Assembly (NCBI GenBank): GCA_026410415.1
Contig: JAPMLR010000001.1
Location: forward strand, 124,001-188,000
Direction: 5' to 3'
From: Denitratimonas yunnanensis (SeqCode)
GTDB taxonomy: Bacteria; Pseudomonadota; Gammaproteobacteria; Xanthomonadales; Xanthomonadaceae
DNA: 64,000 bases
Shown: positions 37,398-46,995 of the stretch, piece by piece
How positions within the stretch are numbered: the first letter of the stretch is position 1
How the letters are laid out: every line of letters begins with the position of its first letter
Notes under the pieces: model-generated
Told to the model about the DNA's origin: nothing
The model's database searches: none
What the model saw: the letters and a program-made list of their open reading frames with translations, nothing else
Translations under genes and position numbers: made by a program

Positions 37398-37422
37398 GTG
37401 TGTTCAACCGAGTAGACAACCA

Positions 37423-39096
37423 ATGACTGAATCATTCGCAGAACTGTTCGAAGAGAGCGAAAAGCTGTCCAAGCTCAAGCCCGGTGCCATCGTGATCGGC
37501 ACCGTGGTGGACGTGCGCAACGACGTGGTCGTGATTAATGCCGGGCTGAAGTCCGAGGGCATCGTTCCGATCGAGCAGTTCCGTAACGAAGCCGGCGAAA
37601 TCGACGTGGGCGTGGGCGACGAAGTGAAGGTCGCTCTGGATTCCCTCGAAAACGGCTTCGGTGAGACCGTGCTTTCGCGCGAGAAGGCCAAGCGTGCCAT
37701 GGTGTGGGACGAGCTCGAAGAGGCGATGGAAGCCGGCGACATCGTCACCGGCCGCATCAGCGGCAAGGTCAAGGGCGGCTTCACCGTCGACATCAAGGAC
37801 GTGCGCGCGTTCCTCCCCGGTTCGCTGGTGGATGTGCGCCCGGTGCGCGATCCGGTCTACCTCGAGGGCAAGGAACTCGAGTTCAAGATCATCAAGCTCG
37901 ACCGCAAGCGCAACAATGTCGTCGTCTCCCGCCGTGCGGTGGTCGAGAGCGAGCATTCGGAAGAGCGCGAGCAGCTGCTCGAGCGCCTGCAGGAAGGCGC
38001 GATCGTCACCGGCGTGGTCAAGAACCTCACCGATTACGGTGCGTTCGTGGATCTGGGTGGCATCGACGGCCTGCTGCACATCACCGACATGGCCTGGAAG
38101 CGCGTGCGCCATCCGTCCGAAGTCGTTGAAGTTGGCCAGGAAATGAAGGTTCGCGTGCTGAAGTTCGATCGCGAGCGCAACCGTGTCTCGCTCGGCCTGA
38201 AGCAACTCGGGGAGGATCCGTGGGACAACATCGCCCGTCGTTATCCGTCCGGCGCCCGCCTGTTCGGCAAGGTCTCCAACGTCACTGATTACGGCTGCTT
38301 CGTCGAAATCGAGCCGGGCGTGGAAGGCTTGGTGCACGTTTCGGAAATGGACTGGACCAACAAGAACGTCAATCCGTCCAAGGTGGTTCAGGTCGGTGAC
38401 GAGACCGAGGTCGTGGTGCTGGACGTGGATGAGGAGCGTCGCCGCATCTCGCTGGGCATCAAGCAGACCCGTTCCAATCCGTGGGAAGCCTTTGCCGCCA
38501 TCTTCAAGAAGGGCGACAAGGTGTCCGGCCAGATCAAGTCGATCACCGACTTCGGCATCTTCGTCGGTCTCGACGGCGGCATCGACGGCCTGGTGCACCT
38601 GTCCGACATCTCCTGGAATGCCACCGGCGAGGAAATCGTCCGCCAGTTCAAGAAGGGCGACGAGGTCGAGGCCGTGGTGCTGGCGGTGGACCCGGAGCGC
38701 GAGCGCATCAGTCTGGGCGTCAAGCAGCTGGAGCAGGATCCGTTCGGTCAGTACATGGCGGCCAACCCGAAGGGCACCATCGTCACCGGCACGGTGAAGG
38801 AAGTGGACGCCAAGGGTGCCACGGTTGAACTGGCCGAGGGCATCGAGGGCTACATCCGCGCCAACGACATCGCCAAGGAAAGGGTCGAGGATGCGACCCA
38901 GCACTTGAAAGTCGGTGACAGTGTCGAGGCCAAGTACATCGGTCTGGATCGCAAGGGCCGTACGCTTCAGCTCTCCATCCGCGCCAAGGACGACGCCGAG
39001 TTGGCCGAAACCCTGGCCGAGTACCAGAGCGCATCGGGCGGCACCACCAAGCTGGGCGCACTGCTGCGCGAACAGCTGGGCGGCAAGTCCGAGTAA
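37423..39096 (+). CDS. rpsA: 30S ribosomal protein S1
   Basis: mRNA-binding ribosomal protein needed to initiate on structured or weak-SD messages. The 557-residue product carries six S1 OB-fold repeats, with recognisable starts at [96 protein letters not shown] and [19 protein letters not shown]. The start [12 protein letters not shown] is the usual one; there is no good Shine-Dalgarno, as expected for rpsA. A strong terminator follows 11 bases after the stop. Confidence 0.98.
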   Translation: MTESFAELFEESEKLSKLKPGAIVIGTVVDVRNDVVVINAGLKSEGIVPIEQFRNEAGEIDVGVGDEVKVALDSLENGFGETVLSREKAKRAMVWDELEEAMEAGDIVTGRISGKVKGGFTVDIKDVRAFLPGSLVDVRPVRDPVYLEGKELEFKIIKLDRKRNNVVVSRRAVVESEHSEEREQLLERLQEGAIVTGVVKNLTDYGAFVDLGGIDGLLHITDMAWKRVRHPSEVVEVGQEMKVRVLKFDRERNRVSLGLKQLGEDPWDNIARRYPSGARLFGKVSNVTDYGCFVEIEPGVEGLVHVSEMDWTNKNVNPSKVVQVGDETEVVVLDVDEERRRISLGIKQTRSNPWEAFAAIFKKGDKVSGQIKSITDFGIFVGLDGGIDGLVHLSDISWNATGEEIVRQFKKGDEVEAVVLAVDPERERISLGVKQLEQDPFGQYMAANPKGTIVTGTVKEVDAKGATVELAEGIEGYIRANDIAKERVEDATQHLKVGDSVEAKYIGLDRKGRTLQLSIRAKDDAELAETLAEYQSASGGTTKLGALLREQLGGKSE

Positions 39097-39107
39097 GTGT
39101 TGTATCG

Positions 39108-39141
39108 CCACGCACGGCCCGGCCTTCCGGGCCGTGCGTGG
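39108..39141 (+). terminator. rho-independent terminator after rpsA
   Basis: A perfect 15-base stem, CCACGCACGGCCCGG (39108-39122) with CCGGGCCGTGCGTGG (39127-39141) and loop CCTT, is followed by CTTTCGTT. It separates rpsA from ihfB. Confidence 0.85.
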
Positions 39142-39182
39142 CTTTCGTTCCATCTGCTGCATCCACGGGGGCTGTGCTGATA

Positions 39183-39494
39183 ATGACCAAGTCCGAACTC
39201 ATCGAGGCCCTTGCTGCCAAGCAGGTGCATCTGAAGTCCGATGACGTGGATCTGGCCGTCAAAACCCTGCTCGAACAGATGAGTGGGGCACTCGCCGGTG
39301 GCGAACGCATCGAGATTCGGGGTTTCGGCAGTTTTTCGCTGCATTTCCGCCCACCTCGCATCGGTCGCAACCCCAAGACCGGCGAATCAGTCGCGCTGCC
39401 GGGCAAGCATGTTCCGCACTTCAAGCCGGGCAAGGAATTGCGCGAGCGGGTCAATGGTGTCGTTCCGTTGCCGGAAAACGGCGTGCAGGACTGA
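39183..39494 (+). CDS. ihfB: integration host factor subunit beta
   Basis: Beta subunit of the DNA-bending heterodimer IHF. The 103-residue product starts [17 protein letters not shown] and carries the beta-arm signature [20 protein letters not shown] that inserts into the minor groove. The conserved Pro at the arm tip is in the expected place. The ATG with the standard N-terminus is chosen over a longer in-frame reading. It lies between rpsA and lapA, as in many gammaproteobacteria. Confidence 0.97.
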   Translation: MTKSELIEALAAKQVHLKSDDVDLAVKTLLEQMSGALAGGERIEIRGFGSFSLHFRPPRIGRNPKTGESVALPGKHVPHFKPGKELRERVNGVVPLPENGVQD

Positions 39495-39542
39495 CATTCG
39501 GGCTAAGCTTGTGCGGATCAATCCGTTTCCGCAGGCTCCCTC

Positions 39543-39839
39543 ATGCGTGTTGTCCCACTGATTCTGGCGCTGCTGTTCCTTCTGGCCGGCATCGCTTTCG
39601 GTGCGCTCAATCCCGGCGATGTGACGCTCGACTTCCATCGATGCCAACTCGTGCTGCCTCTGGGCGTCGCGCTGATCGCGTTCGGGTTAGCCGGAGCGTT
39701 GACTGCCGGTTTGCTGCTTTGGCTGACGGTGATCTGGCCGCAGCGTCGCCGAATTGCCGCGCTGTCACGCTCGGGAGTGCAAGCGCTTCCCGTCGTGGCG
39801 CCGACTGACTTGTCCGGTACGGGATCTGCCGAACCATGA
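39543..39839 (+). CDS. lapA: LapA-domain membrane protein
   Basis: Small inner-membrane partner of LapB. The 98-residue product has two membrane helices: MRVVPLILALLFLLAGIAFG and GVALIAFGLAGALTAGLLLWL. NPGDVTLDFH lies between them, the usual LapA layout, followed by a basic stretch (WPQRRR). Its stop overlaps the lapB ATG (ATGA), so the two are translationally coupled. Confidence 0.88.
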   Translation: MRVVPLILALLFLLAGIAFGALNPGDVTLDFHRCQLVLPLGVALIAFGLAGALTAGLLLWLTVIWPQRRRIAALSRSGVQALPVVAPTDLSGTGSAEP

Positions 39840-41023
39840 GTCCCGTCCTGCAACAGATATGGTGGGTCTTCGCGCTGCTTCCGGTGGCTGCGCTGTCGGG
39901 CTGGTTTCTTGGCCGACGCAGCAGTGAACGCCACAGTGGTCAGCGTGTCAGTCGACTGTCATCCAGTTATTTCCGCGGCCTGAACTTCCTGCTCAACGAG
40001 CAGCCCGACAAGGCCATCGAGGTGTTCCTCCAGATCGCCGATGTCGACAAGGACACGGTCGAAACCCATTTTGCGCTCGGCAACCTGTTCCGGCGGCGGG
40101 GCGAGGTGGAGCGCGCCATTCGCGTGCACCAGAATCTGGTCGAGCGCCCGAACCTCACGGAAGAGCAGCGATTGCAGGCCGTGCTCGAATTGGGCGAGGA
40201 CTTCATGCGCGCCGGATTGCTGGATCGGGCCGAAAGCCTGTTCGCTGACCTGGGCCGGGCACACGGCAGCACGGCTCCCAAGGCATTGCATCATCTGATC
40301 TGGATCTACCAGCAGGAGCGCGACTGGGCCAAGGCGATCGACAGCGCGCGTCGCTACGAGGCGGCTACCGGCGAACCCATGGGAAAAATGCTTGCCCAAT
40401 TTCATTGCGAACTGGCTGAAGCGGCGCGCAGCGTGGGCGATTCGGCACGGGCGGCCAAGCACTTGCGTGATGCCAACGAGGCCGATTCGCACAGTGTCCG
40501 GGCCGGCATCATCGAAGGCCGGATGGCGCTGGATGCCGGCGACGACGCGGCTGCGATCCGTGCGTTCGAGCGCGTGGCGCGGCATGACGTGGATGCCTTG
40601 CCGGAAGTGCTCGAGCCGCTGCTGCAGAGCTACGAGCGCAATGGTGCGCGTGCTCGCTCCCGTGCGTTCCTGTCCGAGATGATCGAGCGTTCGCCGGGTA
40701 TTTCTCCGGTGCTGGCGCTGGCGAATTTGATCGAGCAGGACGAAGGCGTGGGAGACGCTGCCCGGTTCCTCACCCGGCAATTGCGTCGTCGTCCCTCGAT
40801 TCGCGGTCAGAATGCGTTGATCGACCTGAGCCGCCAGAGTCCGGACAGTGACGCGCCCGAAACGCTGAAGCTGGTGCGGGAACTGAGCGAACAGCTGGTT
40901 GCCAGCGCCACCGCCTACCGATGTGGACATTGCGGTTTCGGCGCGCGTGCGCACCATTGGCAATGTCCCAGCTGCAAGCGCTGGGCCACGGTGAAGCCCG
41001 TGCACGGCGCATTCGGAGAGTAA
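39836..41023 (+). CDS. lapB: LPS assembly protein LapB (YciM)
   Basis: Membrane-anchored TPR protein that in E. coli guides FtsH to LpxC and so sets lipopolysaccharide output. The 395-residue product has an N-terminal membrane helix (IWWVFALLPVAALSGWFLG), then SSYFRGLNFLLNEQPDKAIE and about nine TPR units. The C-terminal rubredoxin-like zinc module is CGHCGFGARAHHWQCPSCKRW-type, with the two CxxC pairs intact. It is followed three bases later by the WecA/WbpL-like transferase, linking LPS control to polysaccharide initiation. Confidence 0.95.
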   Translation: MSPVLQQIWWVFALLPVAALSGWFLGRRSSERHSGQRVSRLSSSYFRGLNFLLNEQPDKAIEVFLQIADVDKDTVETHFALGNLFRRRGEVERAIRVHQNLVERPNLTEEQRLQAVLELGEDFMRAGLLDRAESLFADLGRAHGSTAPKALHHLIWIYQQERDWAKAIDSARRYEAATGEPMGKMLAQFHCELAEAARSVGDSARAAKHLRDANEADSHSVRAGIIEGRMALDAGDDAAAIRAFERVARHDVDALPEVLEPLLQSYERNGARARSRAFLSEMIERSPGISPVLALANLIEQDEGVGDAARFLTRQLRRRPSIRGQNALIDLSRQSPDSDAPETLKLVRELSEQLVASATAYRCGHCGFGARAHHWQCPSCKRWATVKPVHGAFGE

Positions 41024-41026
41024 CCC

Positions 41027-42076
41027 GTGCCGTCTGCGGCAAGCGCGGCGGGCATCATGCTGGCTGCCTTCCTCGCCAGTGCGATGCTGAGTTTCGCTGC
41101 GTTGCGCTATGCGCGCTGGCGACAGTTGCTGGATCTGCCGGGCCAGAGGCGCAGTCATGTCACTCCCACGCCACGTGGCGGCGGTATCGCCATCGTGGTG
41201 ACGTTGTTGCTGGCGTTGCCTTTTCTGGAATGGGGCAATGTCCGCTTGCCACTGGTGGTTGCTCTGGCGTTGGCCGCCGTGGCGGGTATCGGCTGGGTTG
41301 ATGACCACCGCCCGCTGTCGGCCCGGAGCCGCTTGGCGGTGCATGGGCTGGCTGCGCTGGCACTCGTGACGGTGTTGCTTCTGGCGTTCGGCAATCCGGT
41401 GCCATGGAGTCCGCTGATGTTGACCGGCGTACTGGCGGTGATCTGGCTGGCCGGTTGCGTCAATGCCTGGAATTTCATGGACGGCAGCAACGGACTGGTC
41501 ACCAGCCAGTGCCTTTGGCTGGGCGTGGCCATGTCTTGCGTGTTCGTCCACTTGGGCAGCGCGGGTGCCGTCGGTGCCTGGCCATGGGCTGGTGTGGCGC
41601 TGGTGCTGGTGGCGGGCTGTGCCGGTTTTCTGCCGTTCAATTTCCCGCGTGCGGTGATCTTCCTGGGGGATGTTGGCAGCGGCGCATTGGGGCTGGTGTG
41701 CGGCCTGTTGCTGGCGGTGATGTTCTGGCTGGACCCGCGCTGCTTCTGGCTGATGGTGCTGCTGCCTTCGGCTCTGCTGGTGGATGCGGGCATGACCTTG
41801 CTCTGGCGCATGCTGTCCGGGCGACGTTGGTACACTGCGCATCGCGAACATCTCTATCAGTGGCTGATCCGGAGCGGATGCAGTCACGCGGACGTGGCGA
41901 TGCTCTACATGGCGTGGAACCTCGTCGTCGTGGCACCGGCCTGTTTCGCGATCATGCGGTGGCCGGCGGCGGAAGTGCCACTGACGCTTGTGGTGTTGCT
42001 GCTGGCAGCGGCGCTGTGGTGGTTCGGCAAGTCGGCACTGCGAAACAGGGCACGCAGGCAAGGATCGTTTCAATGA
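41027..42076 (+). CDS. WecA/WbpL-family polyprenyl-phosphate sugar-1-phosphate transferase
   Basis: Integral-membrane MraY/WecA-superfamily enzyme that starts O-antigen or exopolysaccharide repeats by moving an N-acetylhexosamine-1-phosphate to undecaprenyl phosphate. The 349-residue product has ~10 helices. Motifs are RRSHVTPTPRGGGIAIV, the acidic pair in GWVDDHRPLSARSRL, NAWNFMDGSNGLV, FLGDVGSGALGL and the cytoplasmic HREHLYQWLIRSGCSH. The start is GTG. It overlaps the WbpM-like gene, the same pairing as wbpL-wbpM in Pseudomonas aeruginosa. Donor sugar unknown. Confidence 0.88.
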   Translation: MPSAASAAGIMLAAFLASAMLSFAALRYARWRQLLDLPGQRRSHVTPTPRGGGIAIVVTLLLALPFLEWGNVRLPLVVALALAAVAGIGWVDDHRPLSARSRLAVHGLAALALVTVLLLAFGNPVPWSPLMLTGVLAVIWLAGCVNAWNFMDGSNGLVTSQCLWLGVAMSCVFVHLGSAGAVGAWPWAGVALVLVAGCAGFLPFNFPRAVIFLGDVGSGALGLVCGLLLAVMFWLDPRCFWLMVLLPSALLVDAGMTLLWRMLSGRRWYTAHREHLYQWLIRSGCSHADVAMLYMAWNLVVVAPACFAIMRWPAAEVPLTLVVLLLAAALWWFGKSALRNRARRQGSFQ

Positions 42077-43965
42077 CCTACAAATCGCTGATCGGCGGCA
42101 TTCATCCGCGTCTGGCCGTGGTGCTGCACGACCTGATGATGGTGTGGCTGGCCTGGTACGTCGCCAACGTGGTGCGTTTCGCGTTCGAGAAAGGCGCCGA
42201 GCCGGTCCAGGTGTTCGCTCCCGAGCTCCTGGCGGTTCTTGGCGCCCAGGCTCTGGTGTTGTGGTGGACCGGCCTGTATCGGGGACTGTGGCGTTTTGCC
42301 AGCCTGCCCGACATCTGGAACATCGCGCGTGCTGCCGTGCTGGGCGCGTTGGCGATCGCGCTCTCGGTGTTCCTGCTGAATCGACTCGATGGCGTGCCGC
42401 GTGCGGTGTTGCTGATCTATCCCGTGCTCCTGATGCTGTTCCTGGCGACGCCGCGCTTCATGTATCGGCGCTGGAAGGACAGCCGCTACGGCGCCGGTTC
42501 GCGTGTGCCGATCCGTCGTGTGCTGATCCTGGGCGCGGGCAGCGCAGGTGAATCGTTGATCCGCGAGTTGCGCCGCGAGAACCTGTTGCGCCCGGTTGGC
42601 ATCCTCGACGACAACCGAACTCTGCGCGGTGCCAAGATTCAGGGCGTGCCGGTACTCGGTACGCTCGACCGATTGCCGGAAATCGCGCACGAAGTGGCGG
42701 CGGAAATGTTGCTGATCGCGATGCCTTCGATCAGCAATCAGCAGATGCAGCGCGTCGTGGAGTTGTGCGAAACCACTCAGTTGCCATTCCGTACCGTGCC
42801 GCGCCTCAAGGACGTGATCGAGGGACGTTCGGCGTTCAATCAGCTCAAGGAGGTGGCCATCGACGACCTCCTTGGTCGCGATCCGGTCTCGCTGGATTGG
42901 ACCGCCATTCGGACCGGGCTCACCGGGCGTCGCGTGCTGATTTCCGGCGGTGGCGGCTCGATCGGTTCGGAACTGTGTCGCCAGGTGGCGCGGCTCGGAG
43001 TTGAATCGCTGTGCGTGGTGGAACTGTCCGAATACAACCTCTACCGCATCGAACAGGAACTGCGGGCCGAGTTTCCCGAGTTGATCCTCAATGTGGTGCT
43101 CGGCGATTGCGGGGACCCGGCGGTATGCGAGCACGCGTTGTCGCTGTCGCATCCGCATACGGTGTTTCATGCCGCCGCGTACAAGCACGTGCCGATGTTG
43201 CAGGAGCAGTCGCGCGAGGCGTTCCGCAACAACGTGCTGGCCACGCAGACGCTGGCGCTGGCGGCGATTCGGCACGGTGTGGAGAGCTTCGTCCTGATTT
43301 CCAGCGACAAGGCGGTCAACCCCACCAATGTCATGGGTGCGAGCAAGCGTGTCGCCGAAATGGTGTGCCAGTCGCTCGCCCGCGACAGCACGATGCGCAT
43401 CATCACCGTACGTTTCGGCAACGTGCTCGATTCGGCCGGCAGTGTCGTGCCGCTTTTTCGCGAGCAGATCCAGCGTGGCGGTCCGGTGACCGTGACCCAT
43501 CCGGAAGTCACGCGCTATTTCATGACGATTCCCGAGGCCTGCCAGTTGATCCTTCAGGCAGCGGCGCTGGGGGATGGTGGCGAAATCTTCGCGCTGGACA
43601 TGGGCGACCCGGTCCGCATCGCCTATCTGGCCGAACAAATGATCCGGCTCGCCGGAAAGCTGCCCGAGCGCGACATCTCCATCGTCTACACCGGCCTGCG
43701 TCCCGGCGAAAAGCTCTTCGAGGAGTTGTTCCACCCACAGGAAAGCTACCACCCCACCGCGCACGCCAAGATCATGCTCGCGCAGCCGCGCGACCTGCCG
43801 GAAGCTTCGCTGGAACAGGCGGTCCAGCAGGCGCGGCAAGCCGTGCTGCGTTACGACCAGGGCGTGCTGGAAGCCATCCTCAGACAACTCGTCCCCGAGT
43901 ACACGCGCGAAACCGCGTCGCCACAGGTGGTATCGTTGAATCGCAAGCGGAAGGTTGTCGAATGA
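42073..43965 (+). CDS. wbpM: WbpM/PglF-type UDP-sugar 4,6-dehydratase
   Basis: Membrane-bound dehydratase producing UDP-4-keto-6-deoxy-N-acetylhexosamine for O-antigen or capsule sugars. The 630-residue product starts with four membrane helices (about 10-110), then a Rossmann-like region (RRVLILGAGSAGESLIREL). The catalytic SDR half contains RRVLISGGGGSIGSELCRQV and SSDKAVNPTNVMGASKRVAE. The usual YxxxK is MxxxK (MGASK), the known Ser-Met-Lys triad of WbpM/PglF. The ATG is taken at MTYKSLIGGIHPRL, overlapping the previous stop. Confidence 0.93.
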   Translation: MTYKSLIGGIHPRLAVVLHDLMMVWLAWYVANVVRFAFEKGAEPVQVFAPELLAVLGAQALVLWWTGLYRGLWRFASLPDIWNIARAAVLGALAIALSVFLLNRLDGVPRAVLLIYPVLLMLFLATPRFMYRRWKDSRYGAGSRVPIRRVLILGAGSAGESLIRELRRENLLRPVGILDDNRTLRGAKIQGVPVLGTLDRLPEIAHEVAAEMLLIAMPSISNQQMQRVVELCETTQLPFRTVPRLKDVIEGRSAFNQLKEVAIDDLLGRDPVSLDWTAIRTGLTGRRVLISGGGGSIGSELCRQVARLGVESLCVVELSEYNLYRIEQELRAEFPELILNVVLGDCGDPAVCEHALSLSHPHTVFHAAAYKHVPMLQEQSREAFRNNVLATQTLALAAIRHGVESFVLISSDKAVNPTNVMGASKRVAEMVCQSLARDSTMRIITVRFGNVLDSAGSVVPLFREQIQRGGPVTVTHPEVTRYFMTIPEACQLILQAAALGDGGEIFALDMGDPVRIAYLAEQMIRLAGKLPERDISIVYTGLRPGEKLFEELFHPQESYHPTAHAKIMLAQPRDLPEASLEQAVQQARQAVLRYDQGVLEAILRQLVPEYTRETASPQVVSLNRKRKVVE

Positions 43966-44864
43966 GCCGGGCGGAGGTCGACTATCGGCGTATCCGCAAA
44001 GCGGTGTTCCCGGTCGCCGGATTGGGTACGCGCTTCCTGCCGGCGACCAAGACGGTGCCCAAGGAAATGCTTCCGGTGGTCGATCGGCCCCTGATCCAGT
44101 ACGCCGTCGACGAGGCCGTCGCGGCCGGATGCGACACCCTGGTGTTCGTCACCAACCGCTACAAACACGCGATCGCGGACTATTTCGACAAGGCCTACGA
44201 ACTGGAACACCGGCTCGAGCAGGGCGGCAAGGACGATCTGCTCGAATTGGTCCGCAACGTGCTGCCCGATCACGTGCGTGCGGTGTTCGTGACCCAGCCC
44301 GAAGCGCGCGGGCTCGGTCACGCAGTGCTGTGCGCCCAGCCGGTGATCGGCGACGAGCCGTTCGCGGTCCTGCTGCCTGATGACTTGATCTTTGCGCGCG
44401 GCCCGGGGGCGCTGGAGCAGATGTTCGCGTTGGCGTCCGAGTCGGCGGCGGGCGTGGTCGCGGTCCAGGATGTGCCGCGCGAGCAGGTCAGCAGTTACGG
44501 GATCGTCGATGCGCCCCGCTTTTCCGGGGACTCGGGGCGCATCGAGCTGATCGTCGAGAAGCCGGCGCCGGAGGTGGCTCCGAGCACGCTCGCCGTGGTT
44601 GGGCGCTATGTCTTGCCCCCGCGCATCTTTTCGCTGCTGGAGTCGCTGGTGCCGGGTCGTGGCGGCGAGATCCAGCTCACCGACGGCATCGAGGCGCTGC
44701 TGCAGGAGTCGCCGATGCTCGCGTACCGCTTTGCCGGCCGGCGCTTCGATTGCGGCAGCCGGATCGGTCTGATCGAGGCCACCATCCAGTTCGCGCTGGA
44801 GCACGACGATCTGGCCGAGGAAGCGCGCCGCTACATGCGTGCGGCACTGGAGCAGAACGCGTGA
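43962..44864 (+). CDS. galU: UTP-glucose-1-phosphate uridylyltransferase
   Basis: Makes UDP-glucose for LPS core, exopolysaccharide and trehalose. The 300-residue product has the signature [20 protein letters not shown], then [17 protein letters not shown] and [11 protein letters not shown], and ends with the [15 protein letters not shown] segment. It starts inside the wbpM-like stop and its own stop overlaps the tadA GTG, so lapA-lapB, wbpL-like, wbpM-like, galU and tadA read as one coupled chain. Confidence 0.97.
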   Translation: MSRAEVDYRRIRKAVFPVAGLGTRFLPATKTVPKEMLPVVDRPLIQYAVDEAVAAGCDTLVFVTNRYKHAIADYFDKAYELEHRLEQGGKDDLLELVRNVLPDHVRAVFVTQPEARGLGHAVLCAQPVIGDEPFAVLLPDDLIFARGPGALEQMFALASESAAGVVAVQDVPREQVSSYGIVDAPRFSGDSGRIELIVEKPAPEVAPSTLAVVGRYVLPPRIFSLLESLVPGRGGEIQLTDGIEALLQESPMLAYRFAGRRFDCGSRIGLIEATIQFALEHDDLAEEARRYMRAALEQNA

Positions 44865-45352
44865 TCGACAGCGGACGCTTGCGCGGTGACAGCGACTGGA
44901 TGCGTCTTGCGCTGGACGTGGCCGAGCGCGCCCGTCGGGAGGATGACGAGATCCCGGTCGGTGCCGTGCTGGTCGGGCGCGATGGCGGACTCGTGGCGAC
45001 CGGCAGCAATCGAACCATTGTCGAGCATGATCCGAGCGCCCATGCCGAAATCGTGGCCTTGCGCGGTGCCGGGCGTGTACTCGGCAACCATCGGCTGGAA
45101 GGTTGCACCCTTTACGTGACGCTGGAACCGTGCGCGATGTGCGCGATGGCGCTGGTGCATGCGCGCATCGCACGGATCGTCTACGGCGCCCTCAATCCCA
45201 AGGCGGGAGCATGCGGCAGCGTGTTCGACCTGATGCGTGATCCACGCCACAACCATCGCGTCATCGTCGATGGCGGGGTGCTGGCCGAGGAGGCCGGCGC
45301 GCGGCTATCCGATTATTTTCGCGAAAAACGTCGGTCCGTCCGGAGCGAATGA
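44861..45352 (+). CDS. tadA: tRNA-specific adenosine deaminase
   Basis: Converts A34 to inosine in tRNA-Arg(ACG). The 163-residue product carries the cytidine-deaminase zinc site: HAEIVAL (His ligand and catalytic Glu) and PCAMCAMAL (two Cys ligands). The GTG start overlaps the galU stop (GTGA), and the conserved enzyme begins [21 protein letters not shown] shortly after. It is translationally coupled to galU and 46 bases upstream of orn. Confidence 0.95.
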   Translation: MIDSGRLRGDSDWMRLALDVAERARREDDEIPVGAVLVGRDGGLVATGSNRTIVEHDPSAHAEIVALRGAGRVLGNHRLEGCTLYVTLEPCAMCAMALVHARIARIVYGALNPKAGACGSVFDLMRDPRHNHRVIVDGGVLAEEAGARLSDYFREKRRSVRSE

Positions 45353-45398
45353 TCCATCGATCCCGTTATCATCCGTTGCTTTGCCGACAACTTCCGCC

Positions 45399-45959
45399 AT
45401 GACAGCCACGCGCAGCGACGACAACCTGATCTGGATCGACCTGGAAATGACCGGTCTGGATTCGGACAGAGACAGCATCATCGAGATTGCCACACTGGTG
45501 ACCGATGCGCAGCTCAATGTCCTGGCGGAAGGGCCGGAGCTGGCGATCCATCATCCGATCGAGCGACTGGAGGCGATGGATGACTGGAACCGCCGCACGC
45601 ATCGCGCCAGCGGCCTGTGGGATCGCGTGCTGGCATCGCAGACGGGAATGGATGAAGCACAGCAGCGGACATTGGCGTTCCTCGACACGTGGGTCCCGGC
45701 CGGAAAGTCGCCGATCTGCGGCAACTCTATCTGTCAGGACCGCCGTTTCCTGCATCGCCTGATGCCCGAGCTGGAACGCTATTTCCACTACCGCAATCTG
45801 GATGTATCCACCGTCAAGGAACTGGCGCGACGCTGGGCACCGCAGGTGGCCGGAGGCATCAGCAAGGCTGCCGCTCACACTGCGCTGGCCGATATCCGCG
45901 AATCGGTGGAGGAACTGCAGTACTACCGGCAGTTCATGGGCGTGCTGGGCGGCCATTGA
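45399..45959 (+). CDS. orn: oligoribonuclease
   Basis: DEDD-family 3'-5' exonuclease that clears RNA dinucleotides, including pGpG from cyclic-di-GMP breakdown. The 186-residue product shows [20 protein letters not shown] (first Asp-Glu), [19 protein letters not shown] and the closing [20 protein letters not shown] with the catalytic His/Asp. The ATG giving [10 protein letters not shown] is standard. Its last 37 bases overlap the end of the convergent rnfB. Confidence 0.97.
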   Translation: MTATRSDDNLIWIDLEMTGLDSDRDSIIEIATLVTDAQLNVLAEGPELAIHHPIERLEAMDDWNRRTHRASGLWDRVLASQTGMDEAQQRTLAFLDTWVPAGKSPICGNSICQDRRFLHRLMPELERYFHYRNLDVSTVKELARRWAPQVAGGISKAAAHTALADIRESVEELQYYRQFMGVLGGH

Positions 45960-46462
45960 GCCGGATGCAGTTCGATGCAATCCACCGGACAGGGCGGGAT
46001 GCACAGCTCGCAGCCGGTGCACAAATCCGCGATCACGGTGTGCATCAGCTTGGTGGCGCCGACGATGGCATCCACCGGACAGGCCTGAATGCATTTGGTG
46101 CAGCCGATGCAATCCGATTCGACAATGAAGGCGACCTGCGGCGGTTTCTCGACGCCGCATGAGGTATCCAGCGGAATCACCGGTTTGTCGAGCAATGCGG
46201 CCAACGCCACGATGCCGCGCTCGCCGCCGGGCGGGCAGCGGTTGATGGGTGCCGTGTCGTTCGCCAGTTCCTGTGCGTACGGCAGGCAGCCACCGAAGCC
46301 GCATTGACCGCATTGGGTCTGCGGCAGCAATTCGTCGATGCGTTCCACCAGCGGCCTGGCATCCACAGGGGTTGCCGTTGGCGGCGCGGGAAAGTCACGC
46401 CAAAGCCAAAGTGCGACAACCGCGGCCGCACCGCACAGCAACACCGTCACCATGACAAGCAC
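45923..46462 (-). CDS. rnfB: RnfB/RsxB-like iron-sulfur electron transport subunit
   Basis: Membrane-anchored ferredoxin-type subunit of the Rnf/Rsx complex. In the 179-residue product an N-terminal helix ([19 protein letters not shown]) is followed by the RnfB Fe-S motif ([15 protein letters not shown] with a fourth Cys in INRCPPGG). Two [4Fe-4S] ferredoxin motifs follow, [16 protein letters not shown] and [18 protein letters not shown]. Start is GTG 46462, or ATG 46453. It overlaps the RnfA-like gene upstream and the convergent orn downstream. No rnfC, D, G or E is in the window. Confidence 0.9.
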   Translation of the reverse strand: MLVMVTVLLCGAAAVVALWLWRDFPAPPTATPVDARPLVERIDELLPQTQCGQCGFGGCLPYAQELANDTAPINRCPPGGERGIVALAALLDKPVIPLDTSCGVEKPPQVAFIVESDCIGCTKCIQACPVDAIVGATKLMHTVIADLCTGCELCIPPCPVDCIELHPAQWPPSTPMNCR

Positions 46463-46995
46463 CCGGCAATGGCGAGCGCGATGGTGCTGGCCGCAAGTGC
46501 GCGGGACGGCAGACCTCGTGCCGCAGCGGGAACCTCGGAGTCATCCAGTCGATGCGCCAATGCGGCAAACGCGGGCAGGCCCACACCCGACAGGAGCGCC
46601 ACGCCGCTGCCACCGAGCATCCAACCTTCGGGCGTCCGGGCGATGCAGGCCAGTGCAGCAAAGCACAGTGCCAGCAACGATGCGATCCAGCCGGCGAGTG
46701 CGGGCAATCCGGGATGGCGACGCCGATGCAGCATCGTCAGCGCGGCGATCATCGCGAGACCAAATCCCCCTCCCGCCACCACGATGACGGGAAGCCCGGG
46801 GGTGAGCGAGGTCAATGCTGCCGATGCCATCGCCCCGAGCAAGATCGCGCCGACCAGCAGTCGGGCGAGTTGCCGCGGCGTGCCCAGGCTGTGTCGTAGC
46901 GCCGTTGCGCGTGAAAGTCCCTGTTCGCCGAGCAGCCAGACCATCGCCATCAACAGGGCGAAAGCACTCGATGGCCCCGGCGCGCCGGTGATCAC
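46447..46995 (-). CDS. divergent RnfA-like (Rnf/Nqr) membrane protein
   Basis: A 182-residue hydrophobic protein with about six membrane segments. Its C-terminus, [20 protein letters not shown] followed by a closing helix, lines up by eye with the end of E. coli RsxA/RnfA (RLAVADVPAPFRGNAIALI), and the preceding AALAHRL fits too. The N-terminal half is hard to align. It starts with GTG overlapping the metG stop (GTGA) and overlaps rnfB by 16 bases, so metG, this gene and rnfB are coupled. A partner role to RnfB is inferred. Confidence 0.65.
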   Translation of the reverse strand: MITGAPGPSSAFALLMAMVWLLGEQGLSRATALRHSLGTPRQLARLLVGAILLGAMASAALTSLTPGLPVIVVAGGGFGLAMIAALTMLHRRRHPGLPALAGWIASLLALCFAALACIARTPEGWMLGGSGVALLSGVGLPAFAALAHRLDDSEVPAAARGLPSRALAASTIALAIAGCLSW

